Part shown: positions 22,776-31,059 of the stretch, piece by piece
Numbering within the stretch: the stretch's first letter is position 1
Layout: every line of letters starts with the position of its first letter
From: Paraglaciecola polaris LMG 21857
Lineage (GTDB): Bacteria > Pseudomonadota > Gammaproteobacteria > Enterobacterales > Alteromonadaceae
Length of the DNA stretch: 35,557 bases
NCBI RefSeq assembly: GCF_000315055.1
Contig: NZ_BAER01000046.1
Location: 1 to 35,557, forward strand
Reading direction: 5' to 3'
Program-made: the position numbers and the translations under genes
Notes under the pieces: model-generated
Databases searched by the model: none
Told to the model about the DNA's origin: nothing
What the model saw: the letters and a program-made list of their open reading frames with translations, nothing else

Positions 22776-24566
22776 CTAAAATCGGGTGGTTAACTCAAGA
22801 TATTCCCCATGTATGGCTTGCAACGCTTGATGGGTGCCCTCGCCTCTGACTTTGCCATTTTCTAGCCATATGACTTTGTCCATATTTTGCAATAAATCGG
22901 GATCGTGGGTAATACACAATACGGTGCTGCGACTCATGGCAAGCATGATTGCTTGCATAACGGCTTGCTTAGATTGATTGTCTAACCCTTCAGTGGGTTC
23001 ATCAAGCACTAAAATAGCAGGGTTACGCAGCAGCATTTGCGCAATCGCTAAGCGTCGAGACTGACCTTGTGACATGCGACGACCCGCACTGCCTAAACGG
23101 GTATTTAGTCCATTTGGCAACTCATATAACCACTCACCCAATTGGGCTTGCTCACATGCAGTCTGCATTTGCTCGCGACTTGCCTCTGGTGCGGCATAAT
23201 GCAAATTATCCGCTATGGTGCCATCAAAAATATGGTGTTGCTGCGCTAATATACCCATTAACTGGGTGCGCTTTTCAAAGCTTATCGCTTTGGCTAACAC
23301 CTCATACTCAGCGTTGAATAAGATACGTCCTTGCTGTTCTGGCCATAACCCACTAAGCAAGTTTACTAAGGTTGATTTCCCGCTGCCACTTGGCCCAACC
23401 AACGCCACTTTTTGTTGAGCGTTGATGGTGATATTGACGTTATTAAGCGCAAGATCATCAAGCGCCGCATTAGCGTATCGATAACTGACATTTTGCAAGC
23501 CAAGTCCCATGCCCAAATCTGACGTAATATCCTGTGGCAATGAAGCAGGACTCGCTGATCCTAAATCTTGCGGTGTTTCGCTGGCATCAAACCCCGCACT
23601 TTTGGCCAGTTTGTCGTGCAACGCAAAAATGCGCCCAGCAGCACTTAGCGCCACGGGTAATTGAATAAACGCATTAGGAAGGGTTAATACGGTTTCAAAA
23701 CTGGCCAAAACAAATAAACTCAACATGGCCAAGTGCACGTTGGGCAATTGCCCTGAACTCACCAGCGGTACCAATAAGGCAACACTGGCCAGCATCGCTA
23801 GTTGCACCACGATTAGGCTTAAACCATCACTGTCCGCCAGCGCTTTATGGCGTTGGTCGAGTAAATCGTTGTAGTCTTTTTGAATTGCATTGCACTTGGC
23901 CAATTGACTGTTGGTCGCTTGATATAAGGCGAGCTCTCGCTGACCACTTAACATCTCTGACAAGGCTTCTCGTAACTCGGCGGAACGCTGAGTTTGTTGC
24001 CCGGCACTGCAACCAAGCTTACGACTAAGGCGTATCGGTAAACACACACCTACCAGCACAATGCCACCTAAACAGATGAATGCAACTTGGGCATTGAAAC
24101 CAGCGATAATAGTGATCACGATTGGCACGCAAACCAATGCCACTAACATGGGCAATAAAACGTTTAGGTAAAACTTATCCAGCGCGTCCACATCATCTTG
24201 CATACGATTAAACAGATCGGCACTGCGATTCATAGCCAAATCTTGATTATTAAGCTTACCCAAGGTGGCAAACACGTTGACGCGAATTTCACTTAATAAC
24301 AAAAAGGTTGCATTGTGCGTCACCAAGCGCTCGCCGTAACGCGAGGCACTGCGCACTATGGCTAAAAAGCGAATAATACCGGCTGGGGTAAAGTAGTTCA
24401 TTTGCACACCTGCGATGCCTGCCGCTGCCATCGAGGCTAAAAACCAGCCTGAAATAGCCAGTAAGCCAACATTCGCCAGAACCGTCAACCCTGTAAGAAA
24501 AACGCCTAATAACATGGCTTTATAGTAAGGGCGACACAGGTGCAATAAACGCAAAAAGTTAGTCAT
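22776..24566 (-). CDS. cydC: CydC, subunit of heterodimeric thiol/heme ABC exporter
   Basis: A 596-residue ABC exporter half. Together with CydD it exports glutathione and cysteine (and binds heme) across the inner membrane and is needed to assemble bd oxidase. Six membrane segments occupy about residues 15-310. The nucleotide domain has Walker A GPSGSGKST (about 400-408), Q-loop QQH, a signature RMSQGQSRR (near 500) and Walker B ILVLDEPTEGLD. The signature is MSQGQ rather than LSGGQ/LSGGE; the middle Gly is replaced by Gln. The heterodimer may therefore be asymmetric. The gene overlaps cydD by 8 nt (ATGACTAA), so they are translationally coupled. It is the last gene of cydABXDC. Confidence 0.93.
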   Translation of the reverse strand: MTNFLRLLHLCRPYYKAMLLGVFLTGLTVLANVGLLAISGWFLASMAAAGIAGVQMNYFTPAGIIRFLAIVRSASRYGERLVTHNATFLLLSEIRVNVFATLGKLNNQDLAMNRSADLFNRMQDDVDALDKFYLNVLLPMLVALVCVPIVITIIAGFNAQVAFICLGGIVLVGVCLPIRLSRKLGCSAGQQTQRSAELREALSEMLSGQRELALYQATNSQLAKCNAIQKDYNDLLDQRHKALADSDGLSLIVVQLAMLASVALLVPLVSSGQLPNVHLAMLSLFVLASFETVLTLPNAFIQLPVALSAAGRIFALHDKLAKSAGFDASETPQDLGSASPASLPQDITSDLGMGLGLQNVSYRYANAALDDLALNNVNITINAQQKVALVGPSGSGKSTLVNLLSGLWPEQQGRILFNAEYEVLAKAISFEKRTQLMGILAQQHHIFDGTIADNLHYAAPEASREQMQTACEQAQLGEWLYELPNGLNTRLGSAGRRMSQGQSRRLAIAQMLLRNPAILVLDEPTEGLDNQSKQAVMQAIMLAMSRSTVLCITHDPDLLQNMDKVIWLENGKVRGEGTHQALQAIHGEYLELTTRF

Positions 24567-26409
24567 TTATATCGCTCTGTTGCGCTGCGTTCACCTCATC
24601 ACCACCCGTTATCAATTGAGAAAATGGGCCTTGCACGTCACTAAGCTCCTGATAACTACCTTGCTGGACGAGGTTGCCCCCAGCTAACACCACGACATGA
24701 GCAGCTTGCTTTAATGTGTTAAGCCGATGAGCAATCACTAACACTAAATGGTGTTTGGCATAGTCATTTATACCCCGCTGCACTATGCCTTCAGTTGTGC
24801 TATCAAGGTGCGCTGTGGGCTCATCCAATATTAAAATGGGAGCCTGTTTTAAAAATGCCCGCGCCAAAGCAATACGTTGTTTTTGCCCACCAGATATGCC
24901 CTCACCTTGCTCCCCAAGCATGGTGTCAAAACCATTTTCCAGCGATTGAATAAAAGTTAAGACCCCAGCTTGTTCAGCAGCACGGGCGATTTCAGCATCA
25001 CTCGCCGTCGGCTTTGCCAAGGTTATGTTGTCTTTAATACTGGCGTAAAACAGCGTGGGTTGTTGGGGGATCCAGGCAATTTGTTGCTGCCAAGCGGCGA
25101 TGTCTTTAACACTAAGTGCTTCATCGTTAACACTAATGTGTGGTATGACTTGAGGATGAAAACCTAGTAAACAGTCGAATAACGTACTTTTACCCGCCCC
25201 GCTTGAGCCAACAAAGGCGACCATGCCCGTTGTCGGTAACGTCAATTCAATATTATGAATGCCTTCTTTGCTATCTGGATAAGTAAAACTCAATCTTGAA
25301 ACACGAATATCCGTCATTGCGGTATTCATGTTTACTAACGCCTGATTTTCTTTCTGCGAGTCCTGCTTACTTTTGTTCAATTCATTATTAGGCACTGCGC
25401 TATCGTTTTTTGCATCACTGATCGGCGTATTCAGTACTTCCAACATGTCGCCTGCGGCACTGATCCCCTCTAGGCGAGCATGATAGTGCGTTCCTAACTT
25501 ACGCAAGGGTAAGTAAAATTCGGGGGCTAACAACAACACCACGAAGCCGGTAGCAAAGTCTAATGTGCCGAAAAACAATCGAAAGCCAATGATCACCGCA
25601 ACCAGCGCAACGCTAATGGTAGCCAAAAATTCCAAAGCAAAAGACGACAGAAAGGCAATTTTCAAAACACTTAACGTCGCGTGACGAAAGTCATCGGATA
25701 TACCGGCGATTTGCTGCAACTCTCGCTTAGTCGCATCAAATAGTTTTAATTGGGTTAAACCCCGTACTCGGTCGAAAAAATAATTACCCAGCACGGCTAA
25801 TTGCTGCCAACGAGCTTGGTTTAGTTGTTCCGCTTTGTGTCCCACCAAAATCATGAAAAACGGGATAAGCGGCGCAGTGAACAGAAAAATCAAACCCGCT
25901 TGCCAATCCGTAGGAAATATCACCATCAGTATCGCCAGCGGTACAAGTGCGCTGTAAGCCACACTAGGTAGGTAATTAGCATAGTAGTCATGCAGCGCTT
26001 CTACCCCGTCATGCAACATATTTAAGGTTGCGCCGTGACCTTTTTTATCCGTGTAATGCGGCCCAAGTTGGCTGAGTTTTTCCAGTAAATTTGCACGCAT
26101 GGCTGACTTGATATTACGCGCAGCACGAGCACTAAAGCGCTGACTAAATGCTAAAAGTAGGCCTCTGGCCAACACAAACGCAGCTAGAGGCCACAGGAGA
26201 TGGCTGACACTGGCGAGATCTGCGTTTTCAAACATCACCAAATGAACACTTTGCGCTAACAAATATGCACTGGCGATCATCAATAAAGCGTTTACCGTAC
26301 CAAGGGCGATGCTAAATTTAAGTAAGCCTGCCGCGGGTTTAGATTCACGCTTTAAAAAACCGCGCAGCAGCATTTGCTGGGCGCGGTCTGGGCGGATTTT
26401 AATCGTCAC
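24559..26409 (-). CDS. cydD: CydD, subunit of heterodimeric thiol/heme ABC exporter
   Basis: A 616-residue ABC half-transporter, partner of CydC. Membrane segments cover about residues 25-310 (for example LLKFSIALGTVNALLMIASA, PLAILMVIFPTDWQAGLIFL). The ATPase has Walker A GSSGAGKST (about 398-406), a canonical signature ISGGQKQRIALARAF and Walker B LILDEPTAHLD, then HRL. Translation begins with GTG at 26409, inside the last codons of cydX, so expression is coupled to CydX. A variable linker near 350 has a run of polar residues (NNELNKSKQDSQKENQ) between transmembrane and ATPase parts. The unusual 11-nt overlap ties oxidase subunit and exporter production together. Confidence 0.94.
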   Translation of the reverse strand: MTIKIRPDRAQQMLLRGFLKRESKPAAGLLKFSIALGTVNALLMIASAYLLAQSVHLVMFENADLASVSHLLWPLAAFVLARGLLLAFSQRFSARAARNIKSAMRANLLEKLSQLGPHYTDKKGHGATLNMLHDGVEALHDYYANYLPSVAYSALVPLAILMVIFPTDWQAGLIFLFTAPLIPFFMILVGHKAEQLNQARWQQLAVLGNYFFDRVRGLTQLKLFDATKRELQQIAGISDDFRHATLSVLKIAFLSSFALEFLATISVALVAVIIGFRLFFGTLDFATGFVVLLLAPEFYLPLRKLGTHYHARLEGISAAGDMLEVLNTPISDAKNDSAVPNNELNKSKQDSQKENQALVNMNTAMTDIRVSRLSFTYPDSKEGIHNIELTLPTTGMVAFVGSSGAGKSTLFDCLLGFHPQVIPHISVNDEALSVKDIAAWQQQIAWIPQQPTLFYASIKDNITLAKPTASDAEIARAAEQAGVLTFIQSLENGFDTMLGEQGEGISGGQKQRIALARAFLKQAPILILDEPTAHLDSTTEGIVQRGINDYAKHHLVLVIAHRLNTLKQAAHVVVLAGGNLVQQGSYQELSDVQGPFSQLITGGDEVNAAQQSDIND

Positions 26410-26551
26410 TTTCGTTTTTTAGCCTTTCGTAAAGATCTTTTTGATCATCCGCTATGCTGTCTTTATTTTGTTGGAACTCGTACCACATCACGTTTATTAC
26501 CCCTAAGGTACAGGCTAATAACACCCCTAAAATCCACGCAAAATACCACAT
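26399..26551 (-). CDS. cydX: CydX, small subunit of cytochrome bd oxidase
   Basis: A 50-residue single-span membrane protein. The N-terminus MWYFAWILGVLLACTLGVIN is the recognisable CydX/YbgT signature: one helix, with conserved Trp and Gly. A polar C-terminal tail (MWYEFQQNKDSIADDQKDLY onwards, about 30 residues) is longer than in E. coli CydX (37 residues in total). It stabilises the CydAB heme b595/d site. AAGGAG lies 7 nt before the ATG at 26551, the strongest ribosome binding site of the operon. Its 3' end overlaps the cydD start by 11 nt. A 9-bp hairpin separates it from cydB. Confidence 0.92.
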   Translation of the reverse strand: MWYFAWILGVLLACTLGVINVMWYEFQQNKDSIADDQKDLYERLKNESDD

Positions 26552-26569
26552 AATTATTCTCCTTAGCTT

Positions 26570-26599
26570 GCTTGTGCATGTACCTATACTTGCACAAGC
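26570..26599 (-). other. Intercistronic hairpin between cydB and cydX
   Basis: GCTTGTGCA (26570-26578) and TGCACAAGC (26591-26599) form a perfect 9-bp stem with a 12-nt loop, in the 72-bp gap after the cydB stop. No T-run follows. It could protect the cydAB messenger from 3' decay or lower read-through into cydXDC. Confidence 0.45.
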
Positions 26600-26623
26600 C
26601 GCGATTTGTTGACCGCTGCGTTT

Positions 26624-27763
26624 TTAGTAACTGCCGTGGGGGTTATTTTCAATTTCTTCCACTGTCACTTTGCGCCACATTTTGACGTAACACCAAGTCG
26701 TGTAGAACAAAATAATAGGCACTAATATCACCACAACAATAAACAATACGTTCAGCGTCATATGACTGGAAACCGCATCCCACATGGTTAAACTTACGTT
26801 AGGGTTATTACTTGACGGCATAATGAAGGGGAACAAAGATGCACCCGCCGTCATGATCACGCCCACTAACATTAAACTTGATGAAACTAACCCCAGTGCC
26901 GGTTTACCCATTTTAGAGAAGAGCACTGCCAGTGCAGCCATAACAAATGCCAGACTAGGAAAGATGATGGTTAGCGGCATTGCCGTATAATTGTCTAACC
27001 AAGCGCCTGGCGCGGTTGTCACCACTTTAGCAATAGGGTTTGCGTAGCCTTGTGTATCCGGCATGCTGACTATTTGGTAGCCATCCATGTTCGACACCCA
27101 AATTCCCGCCACAGCGAACAACGCCATACAGGCGATTAATGCATAACGACCAAATTGACCTGAACGTTTTGCCACATCATGTGCTGTGCGCAGCTGCAAC
27201 CACATACCTGCGTGACCTACCATCATGGTAATACTGATCAACCCTGCTAATAAGCCAAAGGGATTAAGCAAGCCGAAAAACGACCCCTGATAGCTAGCTC
27301 TCAATAAATTATCGATATTAAAAGGCACACCCAAAAACAAATTACCGAACGCCACACCGAATACCAATGCAGGGATTGCGCTGCCAAATAACAACGCCCA
27401 GTCCCAATTGTTACGCCAGCGAGGGGATTCAATTTTGCTGCGATAATCAAAGGCTAACGGGCGAAAAAACAGTGCAAACAACACCAATAACATCGCGAAG
27501 TAAAAACCAGAAAACGCCGCGGCGTAAACCATAGGCCAAGCAGCAAACAATGCCCCACCAGCGGTAACAAACCACACTTGATTGCCTTCCCAGTGCGCCG
27601 CAATGGTATTAATCACGGTTCTACGTTCACTGTCTGTTTTACCCACCGCTCGCAATAACATAGCGATGCCCATGTTCATGCCGTCAGTAATCGCAAAGCC
27701 AATGAGCAATATGCCAATAATTAACCACCACACTAATTTGAGCGTTTCGTAATCAAAAATCAT
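26624..27763 (-). CDS. cydB: Cytochrome bd ubiquinol oxidase subunit II
   Basis: A 379-residue integral membrane protein, partner of CydA in the bd-type quinol oxidase. Visible family motifs are [14 protein letters not shown] near residues 25-38, [20 protein letters not shown] (about 50-69), and [20 protein letters not shown] (about 146-165). About eight or nine membrane segments are present. The length equals that of the E. coli subunit (379). The ATG overlaps the cydA stop (ATGA), with AAGGGG about 7 nt upstream, giving tight coupling and equal stoichiometry. The end of the gene is followed by a hairpin and then cydX. Confidence 0.96.
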   Translation of the reverse strand: MIFDYETLKLVWWLIIGILLIGFAITDGMNMGIAMLLRAVGKTDSERRTVINTIAAHWEGNQVWFVTAGGALFAAWPMVYAAAFSGFYFAMLLVLFALFFRPLAFDYRSKIESPRWRNNWDWALLFGSAIPALVFGVAFGNLFLGVPFNIDNLLRASYQGSFFGLLNPFGLLAGLISITMMVGHAGMWLQLRTAHDVAKRSGQFGRYALIACMALFAVAGIWVSNMDGYQIVSMPDTQGYANPIAKVVTTAPGAWLDNYTAMPLTIIFPSLAFVMAALAVLFSKMGKPALGLVSSSLMLVGVIMTAGASLFPFIMPSSNNPNVSLTMWDAVSSHMTLNVLFIVVVILVPIILFYTTWCYVKMWRKVTVEEIENNPHGSY

Positions 27764-29346
27764 GAGTGAGCCCCTTGTTCGTCTTTGCTTGGCTGATTAA
27801 TTTTTTCAAAATGATACTTATTGGTGTGCAATGAACTTGGCCCCTGCTTCACAAAACGCAGCATTAACCAACCTTCTACTATGGCAAGACCTGTGTAGAA
27901 AATGATAAAGCCAGCAATACTGATCAATAAATCATTAGTCGTCAGTGACGATGTCGCCAAGAAGGTGGGTAATATTTCAGATATTGCCCACGGCTGCCTG
28001 CCATACTCAGCCACGACCCAACCAAACTCGATAGCAATCCACGGCAGCGGAATACTGAACACCGCCGCCCATAACAACCAGCGTTTCTGCTCAATTACCC
28101 GATGGGCGTTGTAGTAAAATGACAATACAAATATCACCAGCATGATCATGCCGCAGGCAACCATAATCCTAAAGGACCAGAACATAGGGCCCACTTTTGG
28201 AAACGAATCTTTCACTGCCTGTTTAATCTGTGCTTCGGTGGCATCAACCACATTAGGTGTATAGCGTTTAAGCAGTAATCCATAACCTAAGTCGTCTTTT
28301 AACGTATCGAAAATCGCTACGTTTTCTGGGGTATCTTGGCCATTTCTGAGTTTATCTAGATACTCATAAGCCAACATACCGTTGCGAATGCGTTTCTCAT
28401 GTTTAATTTCTAAATCATTAATACCCGTAACTTGCTCGTCTAACGAGCGAGTAGCAATAATACCCATGGCATAGGGGATTTTAATTGCCGCGTGGGTCAC
28501 TTGCTTTTCAGAGTCAGGGAATCCAAACAAAGTAAACGCCGCAGGCGCTTCTTCAGTATGCCATTCCGCTTCAATAGCGGCGAGCTTCACTTTTTGCACT
28601 TCACCTACTTCATAACCGGATTCATCACCAAGTAAAATAACACACAGCACAGAGGCTAAACCGAAGCCACAAGCAACTGAGAATGAGCGCTTAGCAAACG
28701 ATATGTCACGCCCTTTTAAAATGTAGTAACTACTGATCCCCAGCACAAACATCGATGCCGCAACGTAACCTGCGGATACGGTATGAATAAATTTGACCTG
28801 CGCCACAGGGTTAAACACCAATTCTGCGAAGCTGGTCATTTCCATTCGCATGGTTTGATAGTTAAATTCCGCTCCCACCGGGTTTTGCATCCAGCCGTTG
28901 GCGATCAAAATCCACAATGCCGATAAGTTGGTTCCCACCGCCATGAGAAACGTCGCACCTAAATGTTGCCGGCGGGATAATCTGTCCCAGCCTAAAAAGA
29001 ACATACCCACAAATGTCGATTCAAGGAAAAATGCCATTAAGCCTTCGATGGCCAGCGGCGCGCCAAATACATCACCCACATAATGAGAATAATAAGACCA
29101 ATTGGTGCCAAACTCGAACTCCATGGTTAAGCCTGTTGCCACCCCCACCGCGAAGTTTATGCCGAACAACTTGCCCCAAAATTTGGTCATATCTCGGTAA
29201 ATTTCACGGCCAGTCATGACATAAACTGACTCCATGATGACCAAGATCCACGTCATGCCTAAGGTTAGGGGCACGAATAGAAAGTGAAACAGTGCGGTAA
29301 TAGCAAACTGTAATCGCGATAGATCCACAAAGGCTTCATCTATCAT
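27760..29346 (-). CDS. cydA: Cytochrome bd ubiquinol oxidase subunit I
   Basis: A 528-residue membrane subunit carrying hemes b558, b595 and d; it oxidises quinol and reduces O2 with high affinity. His21 ([13 protein letters not shown]) matches E. coli His19. [16 protein letters not shown] holds the b558 His and [11 protein letters not shown] the b558 Met. [12 protein letters not shown] is the conserved C-terminal motif. The loop between about residues 245 and 385 is the long quinol (Q) loop, so this is the L-type (E. coli-like) class. AGGAG lies 8-10 nt before the ATG at 29346. It heads the cydABXDC operon. The promoter at 29451-29480 is followed by a 28-bp perfect palindrome, so a repressor is expected. 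Confidence 0.96.
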   Translation of the reverse strand: MIDEAFVDLSRLQFAITALFHFLFVPLTLGMTWILVIMESVYVMTGREIYRDMTKFWGKLFGINFAVGVATGLTMEFEFGTNWSYYSHYVGDVFGAPLAIEGLMAFFLESTFVGMFFLGWDRLSRRQHLGATFLMAVGTNLSALWILIANGWMQNPVGAEFNYQTMRMEMTSFAELVFNPVAQVKFIHTVSAGYVAASMFVLGISSYYILKGRDISFAKRSFSVACGFGLASVLCVILLGDESGYEVGEVQKVKLAAIEAEWHTEEAPAAFTLFGFPDSEKQVTHAAIKIPYAMGIIATRSLDEQVTGINDLEIKHEKRIRNGMLAYEYLDKLRNGQDTPENVAIFDTLKDDLGYGLLLKRYTPNVVDATEAQIKQAVKDSFPKVGPMFWSFRIMVACGMIMLVIFVLSFYYNAHRVIEQKRWLLWAAVFSIPLPWIAIEFGWVVAEYGRQPWAISEILPTFLATSSLTTNDLLISIAGFIIFYTGLAIVEGWLMLRFVKQGPSSLHTNKYHFEKINQPSKDEQGAHS

Positions 29347-29419
29347 GTTAATGGCTCCTAGTTAGGTCGCTCACGCAACACAAAACAAAATCTGAAAGAG
29401 TAGGTAAATAGTTACCTTC

Positions 29420-29447
29420 TAAAGTTTCAGTAATTACTGAAACTTTA
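29420..29447. promoter_or_regulatory. Perfect 28-bp palindrome, candidate operator of the cyd operon
   Basis: Each 14-base arm reads TAAAGTTTCAGTAA, and all 28 bases match without a mismatch or spacer. It begins 3 nt downstream of the predicted cyd -10 box, across the likely transcription start, which is the classic place for a repressor. It does not match the FNR (TTGAT-N4-ATCAA) or NsrR consensus as I know them. Identity of the binding protein is unknown. Confidence 0.65.
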
Positions 29448-29450
29448 TTA

Positions 29451-29480
29451 ACTTTACTCCTTTCGGCTATTTTATGTCAA
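29451..29480 (-). promoter_or_regulatory. Predicted sigma-70 promoter of cydABXDC
   Basis: On the minus strand TTGACA (29480-29475) is a perfect -35 box; an 18-nt spacer leads to TAAAGT (29456-29451), matching 4 of 6 consensus bases. The predicted start is near 29444, inside the 28-bp palindrome, leaving a leader of about 100 nt before the cydA ATG. Confidence 0.55.
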
Positions 29481-29734
29481 CTGAAAGGTTATATTTTAAT
29501 GCGTCAATATACGCAAAAGTTGACCTGCATCTGGAATAATAATGTCGCCCTCAATAGCCTACCTTAACTCCCGTCGCATATACGGCTAGCTAATTCACAA
29601 CGCGCTTTGTATATTACTTAACAAAAGAAAGTTAACTTAAATACTGCGTTCTCTGCATGACAATTTAATCAACAATGTAAAGTCTAACTGCTTTAGCAAT
29701 AAAACCGTTAATTGTGTACTGAATAGGAAGACAG

Positions 29735-30364
29735 ATGGATTTACATGCATACTTTATTTTTTTAACCACCACCATAATTGTTTGTATGTCCCCTGGCCCA
29801 GCGGTGATCACTATTGCGTCTCAGGGAGCTCGCCACGGCGCGAAAAATGCCCTGTTTGGCGTCACAGGTGTTGCCAGTGCAAATGTGGTGTATTTTCTAT
29901 TGTCAGCAACAGGGATTGCCTCGTTAATAATCGCGTCAAACCTGTTATTTTCAGTTATTAAATGGGTTGGCGTGCTGTACCTGCTTTACCTCGGGCTCAA
30001 TGCAATTTTCAGTAAAAGCGGCGGATTAAGCGTTAATAAAAATACCAGTTCGAATGCAAACGGCATTGCACGCTTTAGTCAGGGTTTTGTTGTTGAATTA
30101 GCCAACCCCAAAGCTCTGCTGTATTTCCTTGCATTGCTACCCCAGTTTATCAACATTGAACAACCTGTCGTGTTGCAACTGCTGATTATGGGCTCATCTT
30201 GTTTAGTGGTCGATTTATTGTCTTATTCTATGTATGCCTACATAGGCCAAAAGCTATCCAGTGGCTCGGTGAAATCATCTATTGTGAACCTAATCAACAA
30301 GTCTGCTGGCGGCTTTTTACTCTTTGCCGGCCTAAAAATGGCGTCGGTCAGCGCGAATGTATAA
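29735..30364 (+). CDS. LysE/RhtB-family amino-acid exporter
   Basis: A 209-residue inner-membrane exporter of the same family as 802-1452 but only distantly similar. MSPGPAVITIASQGARHGAK (about residues 18-37) is the textbook RhtB/LysE signature, and VELANPKALLYFLALLPQFI (about 116-135) the second. Six hydrophobic segments are visible. The substrate is unknown; homoserine, threonine or leucine export are usual in the family. AGGAAG precedes the ATG at 29735 by about 4 nt. It is divergent from cydA and shares about 390 bp of upstream DNA with it. It ends 66 bp from the convergent VOC gene. Confidence 0.9.
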   Translation: MDLHAYFIFLTTTIIVCMSPGPAVITIASQGARHGAKNALFGVTGVASANVVYFLLSATGIASLIIASNLLFSVIKWVGVLYLLYLGLNAIFSKSGGLSVNKNTSSNANGIARFSQGFVVELANPKALLYFLALLPQFINIEQPVVLQLLIMGSSCLVVDLLSYSMYAYIGQKLSSGSVKSSIVNLINKSAGGFLLFAGLKMASVSANV

Positions 30365-30430
30365 CAAAGGCACACTGCACCACCGGTTAAAAGACGCCGA
30401 TATAAACGGTGCAATCGAACTAATACGGCA

Positions 30431-30778
30431 TCAAGCGAGTAACTGGGTGATATGCCACAACTCTCCTGCTGGGCCCCATAAATACACGACTTTACCCCAG
30501 GGCTCATTTTTGATTGCTTGGTATTTACGCGCCAAATCCCCCATATTTACAATTTGTTGGTACGCCGCATTTATGTCCGTCACAATTAATTGCATCATGA
30601 GATTTTCGGCAAAATCTTGCTGATAAGTATTCTGTAAAAAGAAGGTGCATTCACCACAGGTGAATAAACATAGCTCATCATTCACCGACTCTTTGCTAAA
30701 ACCTAATGCTTGGTAAAACTGTTGGGATTGGGCGAAATCTTTGCTGGGAATAAACACGCGAATATCTGTACTGTGCAT
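30431..30778 (-). CDS. VOC-family (glyoxalase-like) protein
   Basis: A 115-residue VOC-fold protein. The N-terminal half shows IRVFIPSKDFAQSQQFYQAL with GF at its end, the usual start of a glyoxalase/bleomycin-resistance domain. The C-terminal half has LIVTDINAAYQQIVNMGDLA and the closing stretch PWGKVVYLWGPAGELWHIT. The terminal Glu (GELWHI) would be the metal ligand. One VOC domain implies a dimer. The substrate is unknown. GAGGTAG lies about 4 nt before the ATG at 30778. The gene lies 281 bp downstream of the octaheme cytochrome gene on the same strand, too far to call an operon. Confidence 0.86.
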   Translation of the reverse strand: MHSTDIRVFIPSKDFAQSQQFYQALGFSKESVNDELCLFTCGECTFFLQNTYQQDFAENLMMQLIVTDINAAYQQIVNMGDLARKYQAIKNEPWGKVVYLWGPAGELWHITQLLA

Positions 30779-31059
30779 AGTACTACCTCAATTTCAGGCG
30801 TAAAAATAACTGACCGTTTTTACATTTGAGCATACCTAAAGGGCTGTAACAAAAGCTAAAGCTTGCTTTGCCCATTGAGCACCCGACAGCGTTGAAATAT
30901 AACTCAAGAATAAGCAGTTTCAAATGTCAATGTCAGCGTTTGGCAGAAACTCATGGATTGCCCACACAGCGGCTTGCGAAGCCATTATCAATTCAAAATA
31001 AGCGTTTTTCAGCGCTGGCCCCCTACTAAGCAGCACCTTCCCCGTCTTACTTTTAGTCT

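Noticed and set aside
30376-30413. TGCACC/GGTGCA pair between convergent LysE and VOC genes as terminator
   Set aside because: Only 6 bp with a 26-nt loop and no T-run; too weak to call.
30971-30983. GGCTT/AAGCC hairpin downstream of the octaheme gene
   Set aside because: A 5-bp stem and 3-nt loop without a T-run is expected by chance.
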